Part shown: piece after piece, positions 1 to 6,260 of the stretch
Layout: each line of letters opens with the position of its first letter
Position numbering within the stretch: position 1 is the first letter of the stretch
From: a virus
DNA length: 38,912 nucleotides
Reading direction: 5' to 3' (one strand)
Virus record (IMG/VR): IMGVR_UViG_3300048587_000047
Span: 1 to 38,912 of that record
Notes under the pieces: generated by a model
The model's input: only the letters and a program-made list of their open reading frames with translations
Told to the model about the DNA's origin: nothing
The model's database searches: none
Program-made: the position numbers and the translations under genes

Positions 1-303
1 TTCGTGCCAACGACCTACATCGAACCCTTCGGCAACGTGGCGGTCGAGGCGCAGGGCTGCGGGACGCCGGTCATCTCGACGGATTGGGGAGCGATGACCG
101 AGACGGTGGAGCATGGCAAGACCGGATTCCGGTGCCGGATGCTCTCCGAGTTCGTGGAAGCGGCCACCAAGGTTGACCAACTCGACTATGCCTATATTCG
201 TGAACGCGCCCAGCGGCTCTACTCGCTCGAGACCATAGCAGAACGATATGACCGCTATTTCCGACGCCTTCTCACGCTGTGGGATCGCGGCTGGTACGCC
301 TGA
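1..303 (+). CDS. Glycosyltransferase family 4, C-terminal part (5' truncated by window)
   Basis: The reading frame is open from the first base, so the start lies outside the window; only about 100 C-terminal residues are visible. They carry the EX7E signature of GT4 (retaining, GT-B fold) enzymes in the segment EPFGNVAVEA, followed by the usual CGTPVISTDWGAMTE stretch that binds the nucleotide-sugar. Such enzymes transfer a sugar from an NDP-sugar to an acceptor in the cytoplasm. It sits directly upstream of the lysis genes and, on a circular map, would follow the tail fibres at the other end of the window. I infer a role in decorating a fibre protein or the host surface; the acceptor cannot be told from sequence. 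Confidence 0.8.
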   Translation, partial: FVPTTYIEPFGNVAVEAQGCGTPVISTDWGAMTETVEHGKTGFRCRMLSEFVEAATKVDQLDYAYIRERAQRLYSLETIAERYDRYFRRLLTLWDRGWYA

Positions 304-339
304 TCAACAACCTTGCAGCTTGCACAAGAAGAGGAGCAG

Positions 340-690
340 ATGATGTCGCCGCCTATCCCAACGCCATCGTTCGACCGCGACATCGGCGCGCTTCAGGCGA
401 CCGTTGCCATGATTGTGGATGAGATGAAGGATCAGGCGGCACTCCATGACCGGATGCTTCGCTCTCAACAGGAGCAATACAACATCGCCGTCTCAGATCT
501 GAAAAACATGGTCACGGATGCAAACGAACAGATCCTTGAACTCAAGAAGGAAGTCACCGCCATGAAGAGCCTGATTGATCAGGCCAAGGGCGGATGGAAG
601 ATCCTCGTCGGTGTCGGAACCATTTCCGCCGCCATGGGCGCCGTCATCGCCAAGATTGCTTCTTTCGTCTGGAGTATCCCGAAACTGTAG
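340..690 (+). CDS. Coiled-coil protein with C-terminal membrane segment (lysis-associated, XhlA-like layout)
   Basis: The ATG at 340 (or 343) is preferred over an upstream TTG because GAGGAG precedes it. The 116-residue product has a long polar helical part (about residues 14-82, coiled-coil character) and one membrane span (about 86-108, WKILVGVGTISAAMG). This layout resembles XhlA-type haemolysin/holin-accessory proteins of phage lysis cassettes, although no family motif settles it. It is the first gene after the glycosyltransferase and lies just upstream of an exported protein and the lysozyme, which supports a lysis-linked membrane role. Confidence 0.6.
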   Translation: MMSPPIPTPSFDRDIGALQATVAMIVDEMKDQAALHDRMLRSQQEQYNIAVSDLKNMVTDANEQILELKKEVTAMKSLIDQAKGGWKILVGVGTISAAMGAVIAKIASFVWSIPKL

Positions 691-700
691 GAGAACACGC

Positions 701-1102
701 ATGCGCCGTCTTGCCGTTCTGGCCGCCCTCGTGGCGGCTTTCGTGTTTCTGGCGCCGGTCCTCGCGGCGGCGCACGACCCGTATACCGGCCTCCGAGATC
801 CGGTATTCGGCAACGGCTGCTGCGGCGGCGAGGATTGCGCAATCCTCAAGGTGGAGCCCGGCATGATCGAGGGCGAGCTCGACGGCTACCGGATCCGCAT
901 GACGGCCGATCAGGCCCGGCAAATCAACCCCTACCGTACGGCGCCGGTCGACACCCTCATCACCTGGGACCGCATTCAGCCCAGCTGGGACGGCAATTTC
1001 CATATCTGCCTTCGCAGCTACGACCCCGTGATGCCCTTCACGGGTGAGCCCGACGATAAGAAAGGCTCCGCCTACTGCTTCTGGGCGCCCCCCAACACCT
1101 AG
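701..1102 (+). CDS. Small exported cysteine-rich protein, unknown function
   Basis: The ATG at 701 follows TAGGAGAACACGC, a good ribosome site that begins in the stop codon of the preceding gene. The 133-residue product starts with a typical signal peptide (MRRLAVLAAL, hydrophobic core, cleavage expected after the Ala-Ala-Ala at 22-24). The mature part has five cysteines (40, 41, 46, 103, 126) with the cluster NGCCGGEDC, suggesting disulfides in the periplasm. No spanin features (lipobox, long coiled coil) are visible, so I do not call it Rz or Rz1. Position in the lysis cassette suggests an envelope role, but function is unknown. Confidence 0.7.
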   Translation: MRRLAVLAALVAAFVFLAPVLAAAHDPYTGLRDPVFGNGCCGGEDCAILKVEPGMIEGELDGYRIRMTADQARQINPYRTAPVDTLITWDRIQPSWDGNFHICLRSYDPVMPFTGEPDDKKGSAYCFWAPPNT

Positions 1103-1113
1103 AGGAACTCCCC

Positions 1114-1614
1114 ATGAAAGCATTCTATGACAGTCTGCAATTGCATCCGAACATACGGCACGGCCATTCACGGCGTGGCGCACGCACTCGAACGTATCGC
1201 ATATGGAAGGCAATGCGAATGCGTGTGTTTGGGCGGATTGACCCCCACAACTACATGAATCGTGGGATCACCATTGACCCGAGGTGGAATGACTTTTGCA
1301 ATTTTCTTTCTGATATGGGGGCTGCCCCGGACGGTATGTCTATCGACCGGATAGATAATGATGGTCCATATAGCCCCAAGAATTGCAGATGGGCAACTGC
1401 CGCGCAGCAAGCCAGAAACAATCGTCGCAATCGGTGGGTAGAGTTTAATGGGGAGAGGCTTATGCTCAAGGATGCCGCCAAACTTATCGGCGTAACCGGA
1501 AGTGCTGTAACAAATCGCGTAACACGTCTCGGCGTCAGTTACCAAGAGGCTTTTGACGCTCTGGCTGCAAAACCTTTGAAAGTCCAGCGAACTCAGAATG
1601 GGAGGTTCGCGTGA
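1114..1614 (+). CDS. HNH-type (homing-like) endonuclease
   Basis: The 166-residue protein carries the block seen in many free-standing phage HNH/homing-type endonucleases: GITIDPRW, then DGMSIDRIDNDGPYSPKNCRWAT, then the Gln/Arg/Asn-rich QQARNNRRNR. A C-terminal segment (KDAAKLIGVTGSAVTNRVTRLG) looks like a helix-turn-helix for DNA binding. Start ATG 1114 is preceded by AGAGGAAC. Base use looks more AT-rich than the flanking genes, in line with recent mobility. It sits inside the lysis cassette and ends by overlapping the lysozyme start (GTGA), so it is probably an intruder using the late transcript. Cleavage target unknown. Confidence 0.75.
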   Translation: MKAFYDSLQLHPNIRHGHSRRGARTRTYRIWKAMRMRVFGRIDPHNYMNRGITIDPRWNDFCNFLSDMGAAPDGMSIDRIDNDGPYSPKNCRWATAAQQARNNRRNRWVEFNGERLMLKDAAKLIGVTGSAVTNRVTRLGVSYQEAFDALAAKPLKVQRTQNGRFA

Positions 1615-2234
1615 AGACGTCTCGTTCCGGCATCGACCTCATCAAGAAATGGGAAGGTTGTCGCCTCAAGGCATATCAGGACAGCGTTGGCGTATGGACA
1701 ATCGGCTACGGCCTGACATCTGCCGCCGGTATCGTTCCTGTCACTAAGGGAATGGTCATCACGCAACAGCAGGCGGATGACTACCTGGTACGATCACTGG
1801 TCAAATACGAGGCCGCCGTCACCAGGGCACTGACCCGCGCTCCGTCTCAACCGCAGTTCGATGCCATGGTGAGCCTGTGCTACAACATCGGGCCGGGAGC
1901 TTTCGCCGGAAGCACCCTTGTCCGCCGGTTCAACTCTGGCGACATTCCCGGCGCGGCGGACGCCTTCCTCATGTGGAACAAGGCGGGCGGCAAGGTGCTG
2001 CAAGGGCTGGTGAACCGCCGAATGGATGAGAGGGCGTTCTTCCTCCGATCCGCCACCGCCCCCCAGAAGCCGCCGGAAGCCGCTCCGCCTCCCCCGGCTA
2101 CCCCTGCCGCCCCCGAGCCCGCGCAGCCCGTCCAGCCCCAGCCGGAGCCTCCCGGCGCCAGCCTCGCGGCGTGGGTGCTCGGTGCCGCCGCTGCTCTCAT
2201 CGCCGCCCTCGCAACCTGGATGATGAAAGGATAA
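1611..2234 (+). CDS. Endolysin: GH24 phage lysozyme with C-terminal membrane anchor
   Basis: Cleaves the MurNAc-GlcNAc bond of peptidoglycan at the end of infection. Residues 1-150 match the T4-lysozyme family: E15, D24 and T30 keep the spacing of the catalytic E-8-D-5-T triad (KKWEGCRLKAYQD, then WTIGYG). Residues 151-182 form a Pro/Ala-rich linker and 185-204 a hydrophobic span ending in WMMKG, so the enzyme appears tail-anchored rather than secreted by a SAR or signal peptide. GTG start at 1611 has GGGAGG upstream and overlaps the previous stop by 4 nt. A C-terminal anchor is unusual for the T4 family; release would depend on holin action. Confidence 0.92.
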   Translation: MKTSRSGIDLIKKWEGCRLKAYQDSVGVWTIGYGLTSAAGIVPVTKGMVITQQQADDYLVRSLVKYEAAVTRALTRAPSQPQFDAMVSLCYNIGPGAFAGSTLVRRFNSGDIPGAADAFLMWNKAGGKVLQGLVNRRMDERAFFLRSATAPQKPPEAAPPPPATPAAPEPAQPVQPQPEPPGASLAAWVLGAAAALIAALATWMMKG

Positions 2235-2238
2235 TACC

Positions 2239-2358
2239 ATGGACCGTATTTCCGCCTACTGGACCGCCCTTGTCGCCCGCCTTGGCGTCCCCGGTGCCAT
2301 TGCCGTGATCGCCGCGTCGGCGCTGGTGCTGCTGATCCTGCTCGCGGCCATCCTGTGA
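2239..2358 (+). CDS. Very small single-span membrane protein, possible holin component
   Basis: A 39-residue reading frame begins 5 nt after the lysozyme stop. The product has a short amphipathic N-terminus (MDRISAYWTALVARLG) and a strongly hydrophobic stretch (about residues 18-39) that runs to the C-terminus. The Shine-Dalgarno could be the AAAGGATAA at the end of the lysozyme gene. Its place between lysozyme and two other membrane proteins suggests a pinholin-like or holin-accessory role, but at this size the assignment is inference from context. Confidence 0.5.
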   Translation: MDRISAYWTALVARLGVPGAIAVIAASALVLLILLAAIL

Positions 2359-2367
2359 GGTGACGCC

Positions 2368-2580
2368 ATGAAGCTCGTATATGATTGGCGCGAGGCGTGG
2401 CGCTGGTTCAGCGTTCAGGCGCTGGCCATCATCGCCGTCCTGCCCATAGTCTGGCCCGCTCTGCCGGCCGATGTCAGGGCATGGGTGCCGCCTGAATGGC
2501 AGCCGTGGATACTCGTGGCGCTCGCCATTGGCGGCATCGCCGGGCGGCTGGTAGACCAGAACAAGGCACCGCCCGCGTGA
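2368..2580 (+). CDS. Phage holin-like membrane protein, two spans
   Basis: The 70-residue product opens with KLVYDWREAWRWFSVQ, a conserved start of a small holin-like family common in alphaproteobacterial and other proteobacterial phages. Membrane segments fall at about 16-31 and 46-60, separated by a short loop (ADVRAWVPPEW). The C-terminus (RLVDQNKAPPA) is polar. The ATG follows GTGAGGTGACGCC, and the gene stop overlaps the next start (GTGA). Size, topology and place just after the lysozyme make a pore-forming lysis role likely. Confidence 0.7.
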   Translation: MKLVYDWREAWRWFSVQALAIIAVLPIVWPALPADVRAWVPPEWQPWILVALAIGGIAGRLVDQNKAPPA

Positions 2581-2990
2581 TCGGACTTGCCGTCACAATC
2601 GCAAAATATCTGACCGGGGATTTTCTCGGCAAGCTGCTCGAGCTCTACAAACTGAAAGAGCAGGGCAAGGTTTCTCAGGCAGAATTTGACAGCCGCGTGA
2701 GGATCGCAGCCGAGGAAGCTGGGGCGCGGATCGAGGCCAGCTGGGCGCAGGCGGCGGCGGACACGGCGAAGGCCACTCAGGCTACGCTCAAGGCATCGCC
2801 AATCCTGCAGCGGGCATGGGCAGCCACGCTGTTCCTGCAAGTGTCAGTGCTGGTGTTCTATCAGATCGGCGCCCCGGCCTTTCAGGTCATGACCGGCGCG
2901 GCGTGGCCTTCGCCCGGCGTGGCGCTCGAATGGTCCTATCTGCTCATTGCGACGATGCTGGGGGCTGGGCCGCTGGTGCTGAGGCGCTAA
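2577..2990 (+). CDS. Holin-family protein (GTA_holin_3TM-like)
   Basis: GTG at 2577 overlaps the previous stop by 4 nt, pointing to coupled translation. The 137-residue product has a helical N-terminal half with a charged Ala/Glu-rich segment (about 30-75) and hydrophobic spans at about 80-96 and 117-134, with a possible weaker amphipathic one near 8-20. This resembles the three-TM holins found beside gene transfer agents and phages of alphaproteobacteria. It is the last gene of the rightward lysis cassette and converges on the leftward operon, overlapping its final small gene by 4 nt. Confidence 0.6.
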   Translation: MIGLAVTIAKYLTGDFLGKLLELYKLKEQGKVSQAEFDSRVRIAAEEAGARIEASWAQAAADTAKATQATLKASPILQRAWAATLFLQVSVLVFYQIGAPAFQVMTGAAWPSPGVALEWSYLLIATMLGAGPLVLRR

Positions 2991-3064
2991 TAGAACAACA
3001 GGCCCGCGCAATAACCTGCGGCAAAAACTGCAATATCCATAATGACATAATGCCATAGTTTCAT
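2987..3064 (-). CDS. 25-residue membrane peptide at the end of the leftward operon
   Basis: This short frame encodes MKLWHYVIMDIAVFAAGYCA plus five more residues, almost wholly hydrophobic after residue 7. The ATG is 5 nt past the preceding stop and has AAGGA about 10 nt upstream, so initiation is plausible. Its stop lies inside the last codons of the converging holin-like gene. Single-span micropeptides are common at the ends of phage early operons, but there is no homology evidence here; expression is an inference from spacing and ribosome site. Confidence 0.4.
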   Translation of the reverse strand: MKLWHYVIMDIAVFAAGYCAGLLFY

Positions 3065-3068
3065 GGCG

Positions 3069-3362
3069 CTAGTCCTTCCCCATCATCGCCCTGATGGCGG
3101 CGGCGATTTCGTCTCCCGCCTGTTCAGCGGCAGCATAAGGCGCGGTAGCAAGATTGCCGTGAGTTCTCGCCGGAAATGCTTCCGCCACCTTCGCCGCTTC
3201 CTCCAGCACCACGGAGAGGGCGGCGTCTGCATCGGCCAACTCGCTTTCGCGCGCATCCGCATAGAGGTTGTCGAAGATAGGGGCATTGGGGCGGGTTGTG
3301 CGCCAGCGGTCATACATCGCTCTCGCCACCCGCTCTCTCAGCGCCTCGCGTGCGTCAGTCAT
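3069..3362 (-). CDS. Small phage protein, unknown function
   Basis: ATG at 3362 has CAGGAG upstream and lies within the last codons of the preceding gene, so a more upstream ATG is not needed. The 97-residue product is helical and acidic: DAREALRERVARAMYDRW, then ARESELADADAALSVVLEEAA. This is a pattern I associate with small uncharacterised proteins in early operons of rhizobial and other proteobacterial phages. No catalytic motif, metal site or membrane span is visible. Confidence 0.6.
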   Translation of the reverse strand: MTDAREALRERVARAMYDRWRTTRPNAPIFDNLYADARESELADADAALSVVLEEAAKVAEAFPARTHGNLATAPYAAAEQAGDEIAAAIRAMMGKD

Positions 3363-3588
3363 CGGTGTTCTCCTGCGGCAGGGGGAGGATGATGGCGGGG
3401 CACTGCCCGCCAACTTCATCAATGGCTACGCCGACAATCATTTTGTGCTTTTCGGTCTGCCACGCCTTCAGCATGGCGAGGCAGGCGGCGCGGGCTAGTT
3501 GGCTTGTAGTCACAAACTGGTTATGTCTCAGCGGGGTGATAGCTTCTTTGGCTGCCTCCAGCGCCTCGGGCGGGATGGTGATGTTCAT
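3355..3588 (-). CDS. Small phage protein, unknown function
   Basis: The true start is taken as ATG 3588, which overlaps the upstream stop (ATGA) and has GGTGGAG just before it; an in-frame extension upstream would only be the antisense reading of the neighbouring Ala-rich repeat. The 77-residue product begins MNITIPPEALEAAKEAI and contains a helical middle (SQLARAACLAMLKAWQ) followed by a beta-like end. Many phage early proteins start with such a PPEALEAA segment, but no function is known to me. Confidence 0.6.
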   Translation of the reverse strand: MNITIPPEALEAAKEAITPLRHNQFVTTSQLARAACLAMLKAWQTEKHKMIVGVAIDEVGGQCPAIILPLPQENTDD

Positions 3589-4166
3589 TGTTCTCCACCA
3601 TTGACCACACGCAGAAACTCGGCAGTTTGATCGGTCTTCGCCTCCGCCAACGCCGCCGCCCTCGCCGCCGACTCTGCCTCCCACGCCGCCGCCCTCGCCG
3701 CCGACTCTGCCGCCCACGTCGCCGCCCTCGCCGCCGACTCTGCCGCCCTCGCCGCCGACTCTGCCCCCCTCGCCGCCGACTCTGCCTCCCTCGCCGCCGA
3801 CTCTGCCCCCCACGCCGCCGCCTCTGCCTCCCACGCCGCCGCCCACGCCGCCTCTAATTCGGCGTCACTTGCCTGCCCCCTGGCGTGGCGCTCGGCCACG
3901 TTCAGAGCCGCAATGCTGCGCTCATCCGTCATCAGGTGCTGGACCTGACGGGCACACCACACAGCATACAGCCGCCACTCACGGGCGTGCTGCGGCTCGG
4001 CGCGGCAGCACCACAGGGCGTCATCTAGTCCATTGATTTCGACAATCCGCGCATAGGGCAGCGGTTCGTCATCGGCTGCGGTCTTGCCCAAGCCTTTCAG
4101 CAGTTTTTCCCAGCCGTCTGAACATGGGCCGTGAGTGCGGATGCGGTTGAGGGTTGTGGTTATCAT
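3585..4166 (-). CDS. Imm-5-like protein with Ala-rich heptad repeats, copy A
   Basis: Residues 1-100 form a conserved globular part (MITTTLNRIRTHGPC, IVEINGLDDALWCCRAEP, LYAVWCARQVQHLMTDERSIAALNVAERHA). This resembles domains annotated in databases as Imm-5-like or putative immunity proteins. Residues about 105-177 are a low-complexity helix built on a 7-residue unit of type xAESAAR repeated at least four times in a row, then longer Trp-containing variants. The tail EFLRVVNGGEQ is conserved with a second copy at 11050-11682 in the same operon. Biochemical function is unknown; the immunity label is family nomenclature only. Confidence 0.7.
   Translation of the reverse strand: MITTTLNRIRTHGPCSDGWEKLLKGLGKTAADDEPLPYARIVEINGLDDALWCCRAEPQHAREWRLYAVWCARQVQHLMTDERSIAALNVAERHARGQASDAELEAAWAAAWEAEAAAWGAESAAREAESAARGAESAARAAESAARAATWAAESAARAAAWEAESAARAAALAEAKTDQTAEFLRVVNGGEQ
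3645..3855. repeat. In-frame tandem repeat encoding the Ala-rich helix of copy A
   Basis: The DNA is an imperfect tandem array of GCC/GAC/TCT triplets with a 21-nt core unit (on the + strand, variants of gccgactctgccnccctc), interrupted by longer variants. Because units are multiples of three, gain or loss of a unit keeps the gene in frame. The array keeps several other frames open on both strands, which produces spurious long ORFs. Confidence 0.75.
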
Positions 4167-4501
4167 GCTTCCTCCTTTTTCGGCGGTGGCGGGAGGGGCA
4201 TCCAGTGGGTAGGGTCAACTCCGCTCATGTGAACGCTGCTGTAATCATCCCAGTTTTCGATGCACTCATACCAGCCTTCTGGCAGGCAATAGCGGTCGTT
4301 GGCTTCGTCGTACTCGTGCCAATCGCTGCAATCGTCATTATTGGTTTCAATGGTGAGTTTTGGAGCATAGAACGCCACTACCCTGCGCCATTTTTTATAT
4401 GGCGTTTGGTATGCCAGCAGCAGCCGCGTCCCGTTTTTCGGAACCGTCTCTATCGGCTGCCACGGATCAGGCGCATCTGCACCGGCTATCGTTATCCTCA
4501 T
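4163..4501 (-). CDS. DUF551-like phage protein
   Basis: ATG 4501 overlaps the preceding stop (ATGA) and has GGAAGG upstream. The 112-residue product has the DUF551 hallmarks: WQPIETVPKNGTRLLLAY near the N-terminus and the C-terminal THWMPLPPPP. The middle holds an acidic, aromatic-rich insert (DDCSDWHEYDEANDRY, GWYECIENWDD). DUF551 proteins are common small phage proteins whose role is not established; no catalytic residues are recognisable. Confidence 0.7.
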   Translation of the reverse strand: MRITIAGADAPDPWQPIETVPKNGTRLLLAYQTPYKKWRRVVAFYAPKLTIETNNDDCSDWHEYDEANDRYCLPEGWYECIENWDDYSSVHMSGVDPTHWMPLPPPPKKEEA

Positions 4502-4752
4502 CGCCGTGCCTTCCGCTTCGATTTCTTCGCCTTGCGTTGGGCCTTCTGGACGGCCTTCTTGACCGCCTTCGGCTTTGCGGCCGCCGCCGTGATCACGTTC
4601 GGCTCCTGCACCACCTTGAACGGATTGGCCGAATGATATTGCACGATCCGCGCGCACGGCACTTTCTGGACGGTCATGCCACCCGGCTCATAGGCGACCG
4701 GCGAGACGCACGCCGCGCCGGTCGAGATTATGATGGCGAGAAGAGTGCTCAT
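4498..4752 (-). CDS. Small leader-peptide protein with Lys/Arg-rich tail (LAIII family copy 1)
   Basis: The 84-residue product begins with a short hydrophobic leader ending in a possible lipobox-like AAC (STLLAIIISTGAACVSP). A conserved core follows (PGGMTVQKV, ARIVQYHSANPFKVVQEPNV), then a very basic tail rich in Lys, Arg and Ala (KKAVQKAQRKAKKSKRKARR). The core is nearly identical to the gene at 6060-6260, and the leader matches the mini-gene at 5424-5492. Start overlaps the upstream stop (ATGA). Likely membrane-targeted or periplasmic; the basic tail, not shared with its paralogues, could bind nucleic acid or membrane. Function unknown. Confidence 0.65.
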   Translation of the reverse strand: MSTLLAIIISTGAACVSPVAYEPGGMTVQKVPCARIVQYHSANPFKVVQEPNVITAAAAKPKAVKKAVQKAQRKAKKSKRKARR

Positions 4753-5147
4753 CCCGCCTTTTGCCCGTCAATCAGCGACTTGGCATTCTGATAGATGCTC
4801 TGGCTGACCTTGTAGGAGCCCTCCAATGGCATGCGCCATGAATACGTCCAGCTACCGCATCCGTCACGATAGGTAACAGAACTGGTGACAACCGCATCAT
4901 CTCCACCGATCTCATACGGTGGAGTATGGATTTCAAACCACGGCATGCGGGAAACAGGATCATCCTCGTTTGGGCCGATCCTGAGCCACTCGGAGCCATC
5001 AGGCATGAGGCAGACGCAAAAGACCTCATCATTGTCCTTAAGAATGCGGGCCGGAACCCATTCGTCCATCCACCATACCCAGCCGACATCTCCAATGGCT
5101 GTGTCTCCAACAAAACCGTGCATCGGCTTGAAGGTTTGATCGGTCAT
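4749..5147 (-). CDS. Phage protein of unknown function
   Basis: ATG 5147 is preceded by AAAGGAAACCGGGAA, 13 nt after the preceding gene ends. The 132-residue product is acidic and aromatic-rich (GDVGWVWWMDEWVPARIL, PDGSEWLRIGP), beta-strand-like, with the C-terminal part helical (KVSQSIYQNAKSLIDGQ). It shows no membrane segment or metal motif. I do not recognise a family. It is embedded in the leftward early operon with a 4-nt overlap to the next gene. Confidence 0.6.
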   Translation of the reverse strand: MTDQTFKPMHGFVGDTAIGDVGWVWWMDEWVPARILKDNDEVFCVCLMPDGSEWLRIGPNEDDPVSRMPWFEIHTPPYEIGGDDAVVTSSVTYRDGCGSWTYSWRMPLEGSYKVSQSIYQNAKSLIDGQKAG

Positions 5148-5160
5148 TTCCCGGTTTCCT

Positions 5161-5427
5161 TTATTGATTCGTTGCGATTTCAGGCATGATCAATGCACGG
5201 TCGCGGATCATCCGCGCCTTGGCGGCTTCCACGTCCTCCAGAATCCCATCCCGGTATCGGCACCATTCTGGCGTGCCGCCAGGTTCCATCTGGCGCGGCG
5301 GGTCTTCGGCGCGGCAAGCATGAGGAAAAAGACGGAATATGCACATGCTGCACGACAGCGTGATCGCCAATGTCTCATGGTCAATGCTGGCCGATGGGCC
5401 GAAGGATTTATCAGGACGTTTCATCAT
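5161..5427 (-). CDS. Small cysteine-containing phage protein, unknown
   Basis: Start is the ATG at 5427 (a second ATG follows at once), overlapping the preceding mini-gene stop (ATGA). The 88-residue product ([20 protein letters not shown]) has Cys at 26, 29, 38 and 56; the pattern CSMC ... HAC ... C could bind zinc. The C-terminal half is helical and charged ([19 protein letters not shown]). An upstream in-frame extension would run through the hexamer repeat and is rejected because the neighbouring genes use that DNA in other frames with overlapping starts and stops. Confidence 0.55.
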   Translation of the reverse strand: MMKRPDKSFGPSASIDHETLAITLSCSMCIFRLFPHACRAEDPPRQMEPGGTPEWCRYRDGILEDVEAAKARMIRDRALIMPEIATNQ

Positions 5428-5492
5428 TCCGCCGCCGCCTTCACCAGCTTCGGCTTGCGCGTCGGGATCACGATGGCGAGGAGGGGGGTCAT
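5424..5492 (-). CDS. 22-residue mini-gene: internal-deletion derivative of the LAIII family
   Basis: The frame encodes [20 protein letters not shown] plus two more residues. Its first 11 residues match the leader of the paralogues at 4498-4752 and 6060-6260, and its last ten ([10 protein letters not shown]) match the C-terminus of the 6060-6260 protein. It therefore looks like that gene with the central 40-odd codons deleted. Both ends keep 4-nt ATGA overlaps with the neighbours, so it may be translated by coupling. It may be a decayed gene rather than a functional peptide. Confidence 0.5.
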   Translation of the reverse strand: MTPLLAIVIPTRKPKLVKAAAE

Positions 5493-5662
5493 TCCCCATC
5501 CCCATCCCCATCCCCATCCCCATCCCCGTACCCGGACCCGGACCCGTACCCGGACCCGGACCCGTACCCGTACCCGGACCCGTACCCGGACCCGGACCCG
5601 TACCCGTACCCGGACCCGTCCTTTTCCGGATCATACCCAGTAACAAAGATCATCACTCCCAT
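5489..5662 (-). CDS. Gly-rich (GY/GS/GD dipeptide repeat) protein
   Basis: ATG 5662 has GGAGGG upstream and lies inside the end of the previous gene; its stop overlaps the next start (ATGA). The product is 57 residues: a conserved-looking head ([15 protein letters not shown]) then alternating Gly with Tyr, Ser or Asp. I have the impression of similar short heads followed by Gly-Tyr/Asp/Ser repeats in other proteobacterial phages. The repeat is encoded by 6-nt units, so it can expand or contract in frame. Likely unstructured; no function known. Confidence 0.55.
   Translation of the reverse strand: MGVMIFVTGYDPEKDGSGYGYGSGSGYGSGYGYGSGSGYGSGSGYGDGDGDGDGDGE
5493..5625. repeat. Hexanucleotide tandem repeat (CCCCAT then CCCGGA/CCCGTA)
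   Basis: On the + strand the tract runs as five CCCCAT-type hexamers, then alternating CCCGGA and CCCGTA hexamers in short higher-order patterns. It codes, on the minus strand, the dipeptide repeat of the 5489-5662 gene. The unit length is a multiple of three, so slippage changes length without frameshift. Other frames read as long RT or PG dipeptide ORFs, which are artefacts. Confidence 0.9.
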
Positions 5663-6036
5663 GACCCACCCTCCACTGCAATAATGGACGCCGCCGCATC
5701 TGGTTTGCAGTCGATCAATGCGCAGGCGTTGAACACCGTGACCGTGGCCTGTGCCGGGCTGAACTTGCAATTACTTGCCTTGACGCCATAACGCGCACAA
5801 TCGATCAGCGTACCGCCTTGCGCAGCGTGCCATTTCCACAGCTGCCTAGCGTTGGTCAGATGAACGGTCGATCCGTCGTTCCCGGCATATTCTCCGAAGA
5901 GAACGCCAGCGTCGCGGCTCCGTACAATGACCGGGCGTCCGATCTTGCCAATGGCTTCTTTTGGCGGTTCTGACTTCACGCCGTTCAAGACGCCAGCAAG
6001 GGCGATGGCTTGTTCAACCGTCAGTGATATCGTCAT
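5653..6036 (-). CDS. DUF6948-like phage protein
   Basis: Start ATG 6036 ([17 protein letters not shown]) has CAACAGGAG upstream. After a helical N-terminal segment, residues 30-120 match the pattern I know from DUF6948-type phage proteins: [17 protein letters not shown], then [26 protein letters not shown] and a final Cys-containing helix [13 protein letters not shown]. These are compact beta-rich proteins of unknown role found in early operons of many tailed phages. The longer in-frame upstream extension would cover a neighbouring gene and lacks a ribosome site. Confidence 0.65.
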   Translation of the reverse strand: MTISLTVEQAIALAGVLNGVKSEPPKEAIGKIGRPVIVRSRDAGVLFGEYAGNDGSTVHLTNARQLWKWHAAQGGTLIDCARYGVKASNCKFSPAQATVTVFNACALIDCKPDAAASIIAVEGGSWE

Positions 6037-6059
6037 CTGCTCATCTCCTGTTGATTCTA

Positions 6060-6260
6060 TTACTCCGCCGCCTTCACCAGCTTCGGCTTCGCTACCGAGA
6101 CGACGTTCGGCTGCTGCACAGCCTTGAACGGATTGGCGCTGTGATACTGGACGATCTTGGCGCACTCGACCTTCTCAACCGTGACGCCACCCGGATCCGC
6201 CGTGAGCGGCGAAACGCAGGCCGCGCCGGTCGTGATGATGATGGCGAGGATGTGGTTCAT
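6060..6260 (-). CDS. Small leader-peptide protein (LAIII family copy 3)
   Basis: The 66-residue product has the same plan as 4498-4752: a short hydrophobic leader ending AAC (NHILAIIITTGAACVSP), the near-identical core AKIVQYHSANPFKAVQQPNV, and a short tail KPKLVKAAE instead of the long basic one. ATG 6260 overlaps the preceding stop (ATGA). It is probably targeted to the membrane or periplasm, though the leader lacks the usual N-terminal positive charge. Function unknown; the duplication suggests selection for dosage or variation. Confidence 0.65.
   Translation of the reverse strand: MNHILAIIITTGAACVSPLTADPGGVTVEKVECAKIVQYHSANPFKAVQQPNVVSVAKPKLVKAAE

Noticed and set aside
3588-3857. Long + strand reading frame rich in RRPRRR over the Ala-rich repeat
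   Set aside because: It is the antisense reading of the in-frame repeat of the 3585-4166 gene, without ribosome site or family.
5164-5643. Forward frame with RTRTRT repeats and minus frame with GPGTGP repeats
   Set aside because: Shadow readings of the hexamer tract; the frame [12 protein letters not shown] has the ribosome site and the coupled stop.
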